A stretch of DNA of 64,000 nucleotides. Source: Agaricus subrufescens (lineage: Eukaryota > Basidiomycota > Agaricomycetes > Agaricales > Agaricaceae). Position 1 is the stretch's first letter; each line of letters opens with the position of its first letter. The translations under genes were made by a program, and so were the position numbers. The notes under the pieces are model-generated. The model ran no database searches. It was not told where the DNA came from and saw nothing but the letters and a program-made list of their open reading frames with translations. Shown piece after piece: positions 1 to 10,001 of this stretch. The stretch lies in contig CM057066.1 in assembly GCA_029945375.1 (NCBI GenBank), forward strand, positions 2,170,001 to 2,234,000. Direction: 5' to 3'.

Positions 1-270
1 TAGGTGGAGTTCGTCGTCCACAGTTCCTTGGTATGGGTACTGTTTTCCAATCAATGAAGTATGCCCTCAATGGGCGCTCCTTACTTTAAAACAAGAGGAC
101 TGTAGATTGGAGAAAGACAGGATCTGGATAGGATCGCGAGACTGTCCTCGGTGCGTCAAGTTGTCGGGTATAGCCGAAAGATTGATCTCGAGGACTGTGA
201 TCTTCGACTTATATATAGATCTTAAAGCCTGGAGAGCATTCTCCTTCCTCCTTTATCGCCTCACCCTCCC

Positions 271-948
271 ATGCCGAAGAATAGCAATCGCAAACCTGGT
301 CCAGGACGAAACTCGCCCGGCTTCAACCCTACGCAGGTCAGGCGTACAAGGTCGATCACCGAGCATTTCCAAGGGAGGGGCGACTCTGGCGGTGGGGACC
401 ACATTCCACGTACACGCGCGCCAGCAGCTGCAACTATACCTGCTATCACCACCGGTAGCCCAACGCATGCCCTTGCGTGTGTACGCCGCCATCACAGCCG
501 CAAAAATTCCGGTGGTGCCATAGCCTCCCGCCCCACCCGGTGTATTCTGTCACCTGCGCCTCCACCGGCGTTCGCAGCCCCACCTACAGTCGCACCGACA
601 CCTGCACCGGCACTCGCACTCGCACTTGGACCGGCACTCGGACACGCATACGGACTGGCACTCGCATCTGCATGTGCGCTCGCACTGGCGCGCATACCGG
701 GATCAGGACCAGGACCTACCGCCCCGGCCACTATCCCACCAACCTCCACTGTCCCTGTGCGCCGCCATCACCCCCGAAAAATCGCTGAGGTGGTCATAAC
801 CTCCCGCCCCCCCCGGTACATACTCGCAGCCGCGCCCGCACCTGCCACTAGCACACCTGCTGCTGCCGGGATCGGTGAGTTCCAGCAACATCAACCTCTG
901 CAGAAGACTCACCCCTTTCCCCATAGATCAACAAATTCAATAGAATAG
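271..948 (+). CDS. Ala/Pro/Thr-rich low-complexity ORF
   Basis: An uninterrupted 225-codon frame opens with ATG at 271. I do not recognise the product. The N-terminal 40 residues are basic and include the block RTRSITEHF. The middle is dominated by Ala-Leu and Ala-Pro runs. An internal duplication is visible at protein level: VRRHHSRK followed by SRPTRCIL recurs downstream as VRRHHPRK followed by SRPPRYIL, about 95 residues apart. Conservation of that unit favours real coding, but the composition could also arise from a GC-rich repeat, and the bases at 590-700 are a degenerate CTCGCA-type simple repeat. There is a possible donor (GTGAGT) near 875, so the 3' end may be spliced. Confidence 0.35.
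   Translation: MPKNSNRKPGPGRNSPGFNPTQVRRTRSITEHFQGRGDSGGGDHIPRTRAPAAATIPAITTGSPTHALACVRRHHSRKNSGGAIASRPTRCILSPAPPPAFAAPPTVAPTPAPALALALGPALGHAYGLALASACALALARIPGSGPGPTAPATIPPTSTVPVRRHHPRKIAEVVITSRPPRYILAAAPAPATSTPAAAGIGEFQQHQPLQKTHPFPHRSTNSIE
590..700. repeat. Degenerate CTCGCA/CTCGGA simple repeat
   Basis: A GC-rich stretch built from variants of GGCACTCGCA and GGACTGGCACTC. It lies inside the Ala/Leu-rich part of the ORF at 271-948 and generates its Ala-Leu run. Confidence 0.6.
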
Positions 949-1189
949 TATAGTCATGACCGTCTAAATAATAAATCCAATTGTTTGGCCACCACTATGC
1001 ATATGAGAGATTTGATTAAGGAATATGGAAGTGCATAGGAAGGTATAATCCACCGCACTGCCCCCCAACTTCTTAGGTAGCTGTCAGCATGTGCTCTCAG
1101 TCCAAGTACGCTGTAGGAGAGCAATGCACCTACCCCGATATCCATACGGTGATAGCGTTGGGCCACCTGGGATGGAAGTACTAGCACTT

Positions 1190-1740
1190 ACATAAAGTAC
1201 TGCAATCGCAATGGTGATTTCAGCAGCAATTCAGAGCACCCAAAATTCGGAATATGAACTACCACACACAACGGAAATGAAAAATCGGTTGCGACTCACC
1301 GTGATATTTTGGGCCGCCCAGATGGGGTAGAGGGATGGAAATACTAGCACCCGCATAAAATACCGTAATCACAATTGCTATCTCGGCAGCGTTTCAGAGT
1401 ACCAAAATGTGGGCATATGAATTACTGTGTATAGCCGAAATGAAAAATCGGTTGCGACTCGCTCTGCAAATATTTCAGGTGGCCGTCGATCCTGAATCAC
1501 TCTATAAAAATAGGAATGAATTTGTGGTAAAGATCTTTGACTTACTCCACAAATCAATCTATTACGACGCCGCCAAACCTGACTCACCCTACAAATCGCA
1601 AATATCGCCGCCGATTTGACGTAGAACATGCTGGCGATATGTAAAGTGAGTGGTAAAAATAGTTCCGCCAATCATGCTTGAAAATGTTGGATGCCTGACT
1701 TGGCAAGGTCTCCGCCGATCCTGACTCCTGCGAGCTGGGA
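1190..1740 (-). repeat. Dispersed repeat R1, copy 1 (two to three diverged units)
   Basis: At least two diverged units lie in tandem (about 1193-1300 and 1355-1490). Each carries the minus-strand block GCAACCGATTTTTCATTTC followed by a GATTACGGTATTTT-like or GATTGCAGTACTTT-like tail. The flank at 1490-1740 repeats the phrase TCAGGATCGACGGCCAC and variants. The same sequence occurs in the opposite orientation at 17585-18000. No protein is encoded. It is probably a decayed transposon or long-terminal-repeat fragment; the class is not determined. Confidence 0.65.
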
Positions 1741-2081
1741 GTCATTCAAGATGCTTGGCCCCGGCGCAGGGTGCGAGCCCCGGTTCATGGCCGGAAAAAA
1801 CGGGGGATATACTGGAGCTGCATTGGTAACATGAGCGGACAAGAAGAGAACTAATTAGATCAATACTACCGGATCTTGATACTTGCCGGACCAGAGGCTG
1901 GAATCATTTTGAAATCAGTGTATTATGGGCATAATGTGGTAAATTCAATGTACTAGGGGGCGTCCTCAGGTGGAATTGCAGAGAGGGGCAGCGGCGTAGC
2001 AGAGAGGTAGCCGTACATCCTCTCCACACACTTCGCCTTCCGCCGAAGGCTTTGAAGTAGCCCCTGTTGAGATTTGTCAGA
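1741..2081. other. Intergenic, nothing recognised
   Basis: No convincing ORF, RNA gene or repeat seen. A short GC-rich patch near 1755-1790 does not fold as a tRNA. Confidence 0.5.
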
Positions 2082-3403
2082 CTACAGGGCCTTAATGAGG
2101 TAAAAAGGACTCACAGCCAGATCCTCCAGTTCTTCTTGTAGCTGGGTGACAGCCGTAGTCCAGCGGCCAAGGGTATGGTGGAGGCGTGAGTCAAACTCAG
2201 GAGAAAACATCAGTATAGCTGGACGGATCATTGAAATCATGGCGCACCTGTGACATCTCCTTGCATATCCTTGAGGCATCTGCAGGGCTTACGGTAGCAG
2301 AACTGGTGAGGGCATTCCACATCACCTCTCCTTCATCAATGAAGTAGGCCTTTAAGAAAAACAAGCTCTACTCAGCCTGACCAACGTATCAATACAAGAC
2401 ACCGCCTACCTCCAGAACCTGGGCACTGAAAAAGGACGATAGGGCGAGGTTGTCTAAGGCCTCGGCGTTACGGTCTGTCCAGAAAAGCACCTAGATTTAC
2501 AACGGATTAGTGCAGCTATGGGGTGGGTAGAAATACGTACATCTCTAGACTCCTCCAGGACTTTGAAAAAAGCCCGGAATAACTCATACTCGTGAGTACT
2601 TTCACTTTCTGGATTAAACTCAAATACGTCGTTCTCTAGCAGGGAGGGAAGGGAGGATGCAAGGTACTCTAGGGCGTTCTCCATCTCTAATGGAGAGGGG
2701 ACAAAAGTGCGGACGGAGGGAACAGCACGCAAAACCACCGGCTCGAGAAATCGGCCCCAGATCGGGCAAGAAGGCAGGGCATTCCGTACACGGCCCCAGT
2801 GGCTCGTTTATGTCTACAGGGACAGAAGGCCAGCGTGGCCATTCAATGCTGAGGCAAAAAAGGCCCTTACGCAAAATGCTCTTACGACAGAGGCTGATTT
2901 GGTCATTCATGATTGGAGTGCGAGAAATCGAAGCAACCGAATTTACTAGCAGGATCAAAATCGTCCCAAATTAAAGCAAACGATATTCAGTTCAGTCAAA
3001 CCAAAATCGTCGTGTCCTACCCTCTCCAAATGCCAGCCTGTACCCCAAGCTACACTGCAGCAAAAAGACCGGTGAAAAGTAAGTAAACCCTATCTTCTGC
3101 ACGCATACCTGCTAAATCTCCCTGAAGGGTTGCCTGCGTATAGGGCAGGTAAATGCGTTGAATCACAGGAGGAAGAAGTTCCCAGACGTTACCGAAAGTC
3201 GCTGGCCTGGAGTAGAGAGAATGGCAGGTGTGTAGACGATGTCGATGAAGGTTACGAGGCCGACGACGAAGCTGAGTAACTGGGTAAGTAACAGACCGCC
3301 AGAATAGACCGTGACTCACCGAGACGCTACGTGTAGGTGCCTTATGTGGACACAGCTCCGTTGTAGATAGCCTACGATATAGACTCGTTTGTGAACAGCG
3401 CAT
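2082..3403 (-). CDS. Intron-rich gene of unknown function (possibly frameshifted)
   Basis: The 3' half splices cleanly on the minus strand. An exon ending ...KVLEESRD joins through a GTACGT-to-AG intron to VLFWTDRNAEALDNLALSSF. It then continues through introns starting GTAGGC and GTGCGC to a final exon with FDSRLHHTLGRW and the stop at 2082-2084. Upstream, an exon at about 3075-3205 (FGNVWELLPPVIQRIYL) and an ATG at 3401-3403 probably belong to the same gene. Around 2760-2860 two frames both look coding (SVPVDINEPLGP and NALPSCPIWGRFLEP), so either a junction is missed or a one-base frameshift is present. The product looks globular and mostly helical; I do not recognise the family. It could be an active gene or a recent pseudogene. 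Confidence 0.5.
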
Positions 3404-3474
3404 GAAATCCAAGTGAAAAAAACCTGCCGATGCGCCGCAGAAGAGGCTAAGGTGTTAGACATGGCTGCAAATAC

Positions 3475-4490
3475 ATCTGTGGGTGACTGACCCTTTATGG
3501 AGAGCGCCGTAGAGGAGAGAGCCCCGTAAAACAGGTGGCCAGAGCACAGCTAATCTGCATCTAACAGACATAGGAGGCCAAAGGAGCCATTCCTGATCCG
3601 TTTAAGGACAGAAGGCTCGCAGAAACGTGTAGTACCCCAGTCAGCAGGTAGTTTGCCAGGCGACGAGCAGCAGGCGCATCAGGTGAGAAAGAAAGAAACG
3701 ACTCCGGAGACCGTTTTGTCATGACAAGTCAAGCTGAGAAGAAAGCACCGGCGTGTAGCTGCAAGCGTGTTCATGGGTGACCCGCCCTATATGGAGGCAG
3801 CTGTAGAGGCAGGTGCTGCTCATCTACAGCGGGATAGATGGCCAAAGCGGCCAATCTATACCCAACAGGCTTGGAAGGCCGAAGGGGCCATCCCTGATCC
3901 ATTGAGGGCTGTAGTGGGGACGGAGGGCTCATGGGCGCATATACAATCCCAGCCAGCAGACAGCTATCCAGGCAATAAGCAGTAAGCACATCGGGTGGGA
4001 ACGAAATGGCTCTGGAGACCATTTAGTCACGACAAGTTGGGCTAGGGAAGGAGCATTGGCGTACGCTCATAGGCGACCCTCTCTATATGAAGAGAGCTGC
4101 AGAAGCAAGCGTTAGAAAGCCGAAAGGGCTTTTCTTAATCCATTGGAGGCCGCAGTAGAGACAGAGGGCTCGCAGGCGCATGCAGAATCCCAGTCAGCAG
4201 GCAGTCTGCCAGGTAATGAGTAGCAGGCACATCAGGTGAAAAGAAGCGGCTCTGAAACCATTTCGTCATGACAAGTTGGGCCGTGGGACGGAGGACCTTA
4301 ACACCTAGCTGTAAGCGTTTCATGGGTAGTCCGCCCCATAAGGAGACAGCTGTAGAGGCAGGTGTTGCTCATCTACAGCGAGATGGATGGCCGAAGTGGC
4401 CAATCCTTATCCATCAGGTATGGAAGGCCGAAGGGGCCATTCCCGATCCATAGGAAGACGCAGTAGGGATGGAAGACTTACTGAGCGCAT
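3475..4490 (+). repeat. Tandem array of about four degenerate 250-300 bp units
   Basis: Units begin near 3475, 3770, 4065 and 4315. Shared phrases are CATGGGTGACCCGCCC-like, GTAGAGGCAGGTG, GGAAGGCCGAAGGGGCCATTCC and GTCATGACAAGT. Units 2 and 4 are the most alike; unit 3 is shortened. The embedded block GGCCGAAGGGGCC is itself palindromic. No coding capacity is credible. An inverted partial copy lies at 6437-6535, on the far side of the kinase-like gene. Confidence 0.75.
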
Positions 4491-4612
4491 GCCAAAGACA
4501 AGGTGATGTGACCAGATTTCCCATTAACATCAAGCATGTGACTCACAGTGATCGCTGACCAAAGCAGGCCCTAAGAAAGAGCGACAACAATAAACTAGAT
4601 TCAATAACGGCC

Positions 4613-6175
4613 TTAAGAACAGAAGAAAGTAAGACTACGCAAGCCAAAGTCTGTAACATAGTGTAAAAACAAGCGTAGATAAGGCATTATCGCAGCCATG
4701 GGTCTATGCGAGCAGAACCATCTGAGAAAAGTGGTCCACAGAGGAATTTTCGATTCTCTATACCGTCCCCATTCTTTGATAAAGTCAGGAGAAAGGCCAT
4801 TCCATCGGTTAAAAGCGTCATACAGTTGGCCACCATTTGCATCTGCTGAGTAGGCTTCGCACAGGGTGGTGGTAGAAATTTTGGGTAGAAAGTCTTCGAA
4901 GAATTCAAGTGCCTCAGCAGCACTAAACCGTTCAGAGATATTTCGTGTCGTCATCTTGTCGAAGAGTGGCGCTAGCATGGGTATACGACTGCATAAGTGC
5001 TGCTTGTGTTCAGCGGCGGCACCTCAAGCAATAAGCGAATGAACGCACCTGGTATTCTACGCAAAAAACTACCCCCAGCATGCCAACATCTAGTGCGAAA
5101 GGGTTGTACTCATATTCACCCTGGGATGTATCGTGCAACTTCCATCCGGAGCCCTCTTCACTAAGCCAGAATGGCAGCCTATATTGCCTCCTATCGGTAC
5201 CAGGAGGAAGCTTCATTGAGAGGTCAAAATCGCACAAGCAATACTGCAGCAAATCTGCCCCTTGAAGCCTCAGTCTTGTAGTATCGTGCTGATAAAGCTT
5301 GTCTTCATCGTCTGAGAAGTGACTGACAAGGATATTAGCAAACCGGACATCCTGTCATCCCCTGGTTAGAAACCGATACTGCTCTGACAGGCATTAGAAG
5401 CGCACCCGGTGCAATATATTGTGTTCGTGTAAAAATGCCAATGCCTTTGAACAGTCAGATCATGCAAGGATGATAGAAGCACTTGCCCTACCTTGAGTAG
5501 CGAATGCATGATTGTAAAACAATTCCTGATTGGGCCCCCTTCCGGGTAATGCGCACAATCTCCCCACCTAGGAAACATTTTATACCCAGTTTCAAAGCAT
5601 GCTATAGGAAACTACCTACCGCGGCATAATAACAAAGGAGTACTGCCCATTAGGGAGGATGTTGAGGACAGGAATGATACAGTTTGCCTCTAGTATCTTT
5701 AGACCCTGCTTTTGGAGAAAGGCGAGTATCCGGTGCTCCTCAGAGTCGGTCTGTATAATTTTGATGACTACGTGATGAGTTGGGTCCTGTATTTCCTGAG
5801 CAAACGATATCTTCCCCTACCAGGTAGTAGCGATTGATCAGTTAGACACACGTGTGCAACAAGAGGAGAAGGGCATACGTTATAGCTCTTCCCGTGAAGT
5901 TTTCCCCTGCGACTTTTTCCTAGGCTGTAATGCGGAAATGGATAATCCATGTCCCTAGAAGCTGGGCATTCAAGAGTAGGATACGTGCTGTCTTCCTGCC
6001 GGTCTTCATATTCAGGCTCCTTGCGTCGGTACAAAATGTAACCGCGCTCATTGAACCATTTGGCGGTGGAGGGGTGGTCCCAAAATGCGTAATATTTTTC
6101 GGGATAGGCATAGAAATGATCTAGAGGTGGGAAGGGAGAGGGTATGGCAATCGTAGTTGGTGAGTCATCCGCCAT
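4613..6175 (-). CDS. Basidiomycete-type protein kinase-like protein (intact)
   Basis: Six exons (6175-5852, 5810-5620, 5567-5492, 5444-5406, 5351-5049, 4999-4613) give 439 residues with no stop. Kinase landmarks in order: VVIKII with the ATP-anchoring lysine, EEH in the alpha-C region, hinge SFVIMPR, catalytic loop HRDVRFAN, then DFDLS where DFG is expected, and the C-lobe MLAPLFDKMTTRNISERF. The start MADDS was chosen because the paralogous pseudogene at 56-57.7 kb begins similarly and because the acidic, Pro-rich leader is conserved. The last acceptor was set at 5000 because it gives a segment of the same length as in the paralog. It resembles an expanded family of single-domain kinase-like proteins in Agaricomycetes. 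The substrate is unknown, and activity is uncertain because Gly of DFG is Asp. Repeats flank it on both sides. Confidence 0.85.
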
Positions 6176-7013
6176 GGTCTCGACGCGTGTAGTGACCTGC
6201 ACCTCCAAGAGGTTGACTTGAGTCACATGTTAAGGGCGTATAAGGAAATTCGGACATATCAGTGATCAGTGATCACCCTTCTCGTTATCTTCTCCTTTTT
6301 CTTGTCGGATATATCCAGATATATCCACATTGCATTGCTCACTTTGAGTCACACGCTCGAGGCTAATGGGAAATTAGGTTATATAACCTTTTCTTTCCCT
6401 CCCCTCAACCCATCCTTATACCGTCTCACATCAGATTAGGAATGGCCCTTTCGGCCTTCAGTATTTGCTAGATATGGATTGGCCACTTAGGCCATCCATC
6501 TTGCTGTAGATGAGCCACACTGGCCTTTACAGCTTTATCCATAAAAGGTAGGTCAAACATCAGGAACGCTTGCCGCTATGTGATAATGCTTACTGTCTGG
6601 CTTGATTTATAGGGGAACTTCAAGATGAAATGGCGGCCAGAACCGCTCCCATCATCTAGTATGCCTACTACTTCCACCCCGCAAACAGCTTGCTAACTGT
6701 CCCCTTTGTATACTTTGGTTGCAAATCTAGCACACCGGCACTCTTTCTCACTCATTTAACCTGCCGCTCTTTTTTGGTAAGGGTCAATTTTATGCCGCGC
6801 GCGTTCCTCGAGTGCATCTGGTGTCCCATGTAGCTGGTTAGTAAATGGAAGCTTTCCATTGGCTATAAGGCATGGGTAATTATAACCCTTATCATTTTTC
6901 CCAATGTCCGAAGTATCTCCTATCTGATTCTTTTCACAATAGTGCCATACATCCTAATTCTTCATGAGTGAGATTTACTTAATTGATCATCTACCCCTTC
7001 TCTCCTATTGACG
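6176..7013. other. Intergenic with inverted copy of the 3.5-4.5 kb repeat
   Basis: The kinase-like gene's promoter region lies here. Apart from the repeat fragment at 6437-6535 I see nothing in this stretch. Confidence 0.5.
6437..6535 (-). repeat. Inverted partial copy of the 3475-4490 tandem unit
   Basis: Read on the minus strand this gives CATCTACAGC-AGATGGATGGCC, a gap, then GGCCGAAAGGGCCATTCC. That matches the core of the units at 3.8 and 4.35 kb. With the forward array at 3475-4490 it brackets the kinase-like gene as an imperfect inverted repeat. Confidence 0.65.
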
Positions 7014-7647
7014 ATGAACATCCAGGTAGGAATTCTTTACTGTACATTGCTATGCACTCAATAATCATATGTTTCAAGCTTAATGACGTACTCCTCCTTA
7101 ACATGAACCTTGACGGGTTCTTGATAAGAGAGGATGGATTGACGGTCGAATATACTCTACCAAAAGATACCCCTGTAATGGTAGAGGCCATCAGCGCTGC
7201 TCAAAAAAACCCTGTGAGTGGCCGTCACATTTTCTGGGGCCTTACTCACCTTGGCTTGCTAGAAAAATCTCAGCACTGCAAAGCACGACGCCAATTTTAT
7301 GTATATGATAAAGTCAACATTTCAAATAGCTTATAGTTATCTTAAAACCTTTCGAGAAGGTACAGATGTGACGCTTCCACCACAGCGTGGTATCCATCAT
7401 GCCCTGCTTTCCCCAGCGGGACCAAGGGACTCTGCTACAATGGAAGGTTACAAAGTGAGTGCGGCATCAACTACATCTTCCAATTAACTGATCAGTCCAG
7501 GCATCGTCTGTTTTGTGTATTCGCGAAGGGAAGAAATTTGATTATCTGGTGAGCGGGGGAGAACTTCGAAGTCTGCTGCCAGGGCAGCACGTTTGTATTC
7601 AGGACGTTGGGATGTCTAGAAATGTGAGAAATTTGTTCCCATTTTAA
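7014..7647 (+). CDS. Small orphan protein, four exons
   Basis: Exons 7014-7025, 7079-7213, 7263-7454 and 7501-7647 join in phase 0 to give 161 residues. The tiny first exon encodes MNIQ. All three introns (53, 49 and 46 nt) have GT-AG ends. The protein has motifs LNMNLDGFLIREDGLTVEY, MYMIKSTFQIAYSYLKTF and LVSGGELRSLLPGQHVCIQD. No signal peptide or membrane segment is seen. I do not recognise the family. The regular spliced structure makes it more credible than any single ORF here. The 3' end could extend if the GTGAGA at 7631 is used as a donor. Confidence 0.6.
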
Positions 7648-8169
7648 ATCAAGTAAACTCACTGTTAAAAAGAGATCGCGTTTAGTGACGAGCAGATGTA
7701 GCGACCGCTACTACTTCCGTTTTTTTCCCTGTAAGGTTGGTACCAGCACAGAGCAGTTATTTTGGCGCTCTTGGAGTGCTGTCCCCCATTATATACTTCG
7801 TAGCCCATGAGTTTATTTTCTAAGCTTTTTTTTTTTTGTTTCGCTGCACAATTTGTTTTACCTTTTTTTTGCTCTACTTTTTCTTTTTTCCTTCTCTGTC
7901 TGTATACATATCTAGCCCGTTATGATTTAGGAATCCATGTATTTTGCTCTTATCTCCAATCCTACACCTGTCCCGGGTGCAGACGGTGCAGTCTCTGTCC
8001 ATTTTGAATTACCTGCACCACCTGCAATCGCATAGGCCGTTACCAAGGTTCCACATTTAATAAGCGAAAAGCAAACATCGAGAGGAGTACATATAGGCTT
8101 ATGGAACAAATTATACGGACCCTACCAGAAAAGATGTAGTCTACATCACAAGTCAAATAATAAACGTGT
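7648..8169. other. Intergenic, T-rich patch
   Basis: A pyrimidine-rich stretch at 7815-7905 and nothing else recognised. The convergent genes at 7.0 and 8.2-9.6 kb end on either side. Confidence 0.5.
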
Positions 8170-9587
8170 CTAGCGCTGTGTTAATATGAGGCCGTGAGTG
8201 TATATATAAAGAATTATTCCAGCTAGTAAAACAAATATACAGATGGGTATGAACAGATAGTCGCTGCAGTGTCCTTGCTGACATCGGCTCTCAGAAGCCT
8301 CCGGAGGCAGAGACGCTAAGATTTTAGAGATTAGATTCACGGCAGAAGAAACGGCGAAAGCAAATACGCACAATCGGCACGCAGGATATGAAGATTGTAT
8401 CCGCCTGTAATTAGAGCCAGCCGGCACAGAGATTCCTCTGCATTACCCTTACTTTTGTTCCACTGAACGAAGTTTAGTCTGAAAGGTGCATGGGATCGAC
8501 TTGACATGACTTACCGCCACGCAGGTCACATCTCGGGTGACATGTGGACAGTCTGTGGAAACACTGTGAGCAAATGGATCTCTGAATAGAGTAAGACGCA
8601 CCTTCGATTCCTATTGTTCTCTGCAGCCGCTTCTCCACATGAATGAGCGTTATTTCATCTTCTAGTGCGGCAATGATCCACGTTCCCTGTTGTGCCCATA
8701 CAATGGGCCCCTTGGGAGATAATGTGCTAGAGAGGTTAAAACATCTATAAGCAGACCCATTCTGTCTTTTAGATACGCGTATCTGTGTTTTGTATGAAAC
8801 AGCATAATACGGGCCACCATCAATGACAACTTGCGGTGTGATGGAGTCCATCCCGTACACTGGAGGTACGCTGAAAAGAATGAACCCAGTCTCCATATCC
8901 CACGTTCTGATTTATGAGCTGCAAAGCAGTGGAAATAGAGTACCAAGGAACTTACACGACGCCCTGTTTTTCATAAGACACCACCAAGTTCCTTGTCGAC
9001 CCGTTGACCCATGCGACACCTGTGACATTGACGGCAGCTTCGTCGAATTTGTCTTGAGGATGGCACAACTTGCAGATAAACACCCATTTGAGTCCCATAG
9101 CATCAGCTCCAGCTGAAGAAACTTGAGTCTCCAATTAGAATCGCCAACTAGATACGCACCTATTTCCCAGACTGTTACCTCGTCATCGCCACCCAGCGCA
9201 AGATAGCGAGCGCCAGCAGCTACCGCAATGAAATGAATCCCTTTCACAGTAGGATGAAACCCCTGCACTCGATATGCCTGTAGTGGATGACAACAGGTGT
9301 CATACGACGGGAGTAAGTTGCCCACAAACCGTTTCATCAAAGGATATCATGGAGAGATGACCAGATTCACAGCCTGCAAAGAGTCGATTGCCTTCATCCC
9401 AAGCCAGGGATAAGACTGGGGCAGAAGGGCCGCCATAGCGGCAGTGAAGCTCCCAAGTAGGGGTATCCCAAATATTGACCTCGTCATTTACCGCAGCTGC
9501 TAAGTGCCAACCACAGGGAGAAAAGGCAAGAGCGTTCACAGAGTCGCTAAACGAAAACTCTGTCTCAAGTGAGAAGCTGAGGCTCAT
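8170..9587 (-). CDS. WD40-like beta-propeller protein with C-terminal membrane helix
   Basis: Starts at MSLSFSLETEF (9587). Exon 1 contains a blade ending in NDEVNIWDTPTWELHCRY and a second LAWDEGNRLFAGC-type blade. The next exons add YLALGGDDEVTVWEI, VAWVNGSTRNLVVSYE and TWDMETGFILFSVPP. The chain then runs to EDEITLIHVEKR and DCPHVTRDVTCVAVSH. A last exon, reached through an intron starting GTAAGG just before an apparent stop at 8449, ends in the hydrophobic segment YLFIPICIFVLLAGIILYIY, and the true stop is at 8170. This resembles the large class of fungal WD40 proteins with a C-terminal transmembrane tail; they may act as scaffolds at a membrane, but the function is unknown. Splice phases agree throughout. 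Confidence 0.7.
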
Positions 9588-9815
9588 GGGTGCAGGCAGA
9601 GAGACGTCGAGCAGTGGGTTCACTTTTCTCCGGAAGGTTTACATTTGCAGATGGCCGCATTTACAACACGTGATTTTGTTTGGGCACCCGATTCGGGGAT
9701 TCCCGAGGTCACAGAGTTAGCCAAATTATTCTTACCATAAGGGCTAAGGCCCGCCAAACACAACAAAGTAAGGGTTTGTTTTCACAAGTGAGCACACCTC
9801 TTAACGCCGTGCGAA
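9588..9815. promoter_or_regulatory. Upstream region of the WD40-like gene
   Basis: Short region between the minus-strand WD40-like start and the hairpin at 9816. No defined motif is claimed. Confidence 0.25.
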
Positions 9816-9870
9816 CTTGTCGAGTCGCGCTGGGAAGGAGCCTGGTTCCTACCCACTGCGACTCGACAAG
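9816..9870. repeat. Near-perfect 55-nt hairpin
   Basis: The arms CTTGTCGAGTCGC and GCGACTCGACAAG are perfect 13-nt complements. Inside them TGGGAAGGAG pairs with the complementary stretch around TTCCTACCCA with a single A-A mismatch, leaving a very small loop. It is not a tRNA: there is no D arm or anticodon arm. It could be a miniature element or a structured RNA. Confidence 0.7.
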
Positions 9871-9919
9871 CTTGGAAAGACCTTCTGACTAAGCTCTTGT
9901 AGGTTCACTCATGAGAAAA

Positions 9920-9975
9920 TTATGTATATATTCGTATATATCTGGTACATATACATATATACATATATGGTACGT
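9920..9975. repeat. TA-rich simple repeat
   Basis: Runs of TATATA and CATATA variants. Confidence 0.6.
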
Positions 9976-10001
9976 GCATCGCGCGCGCTGATTCGGTTTA
10001 G

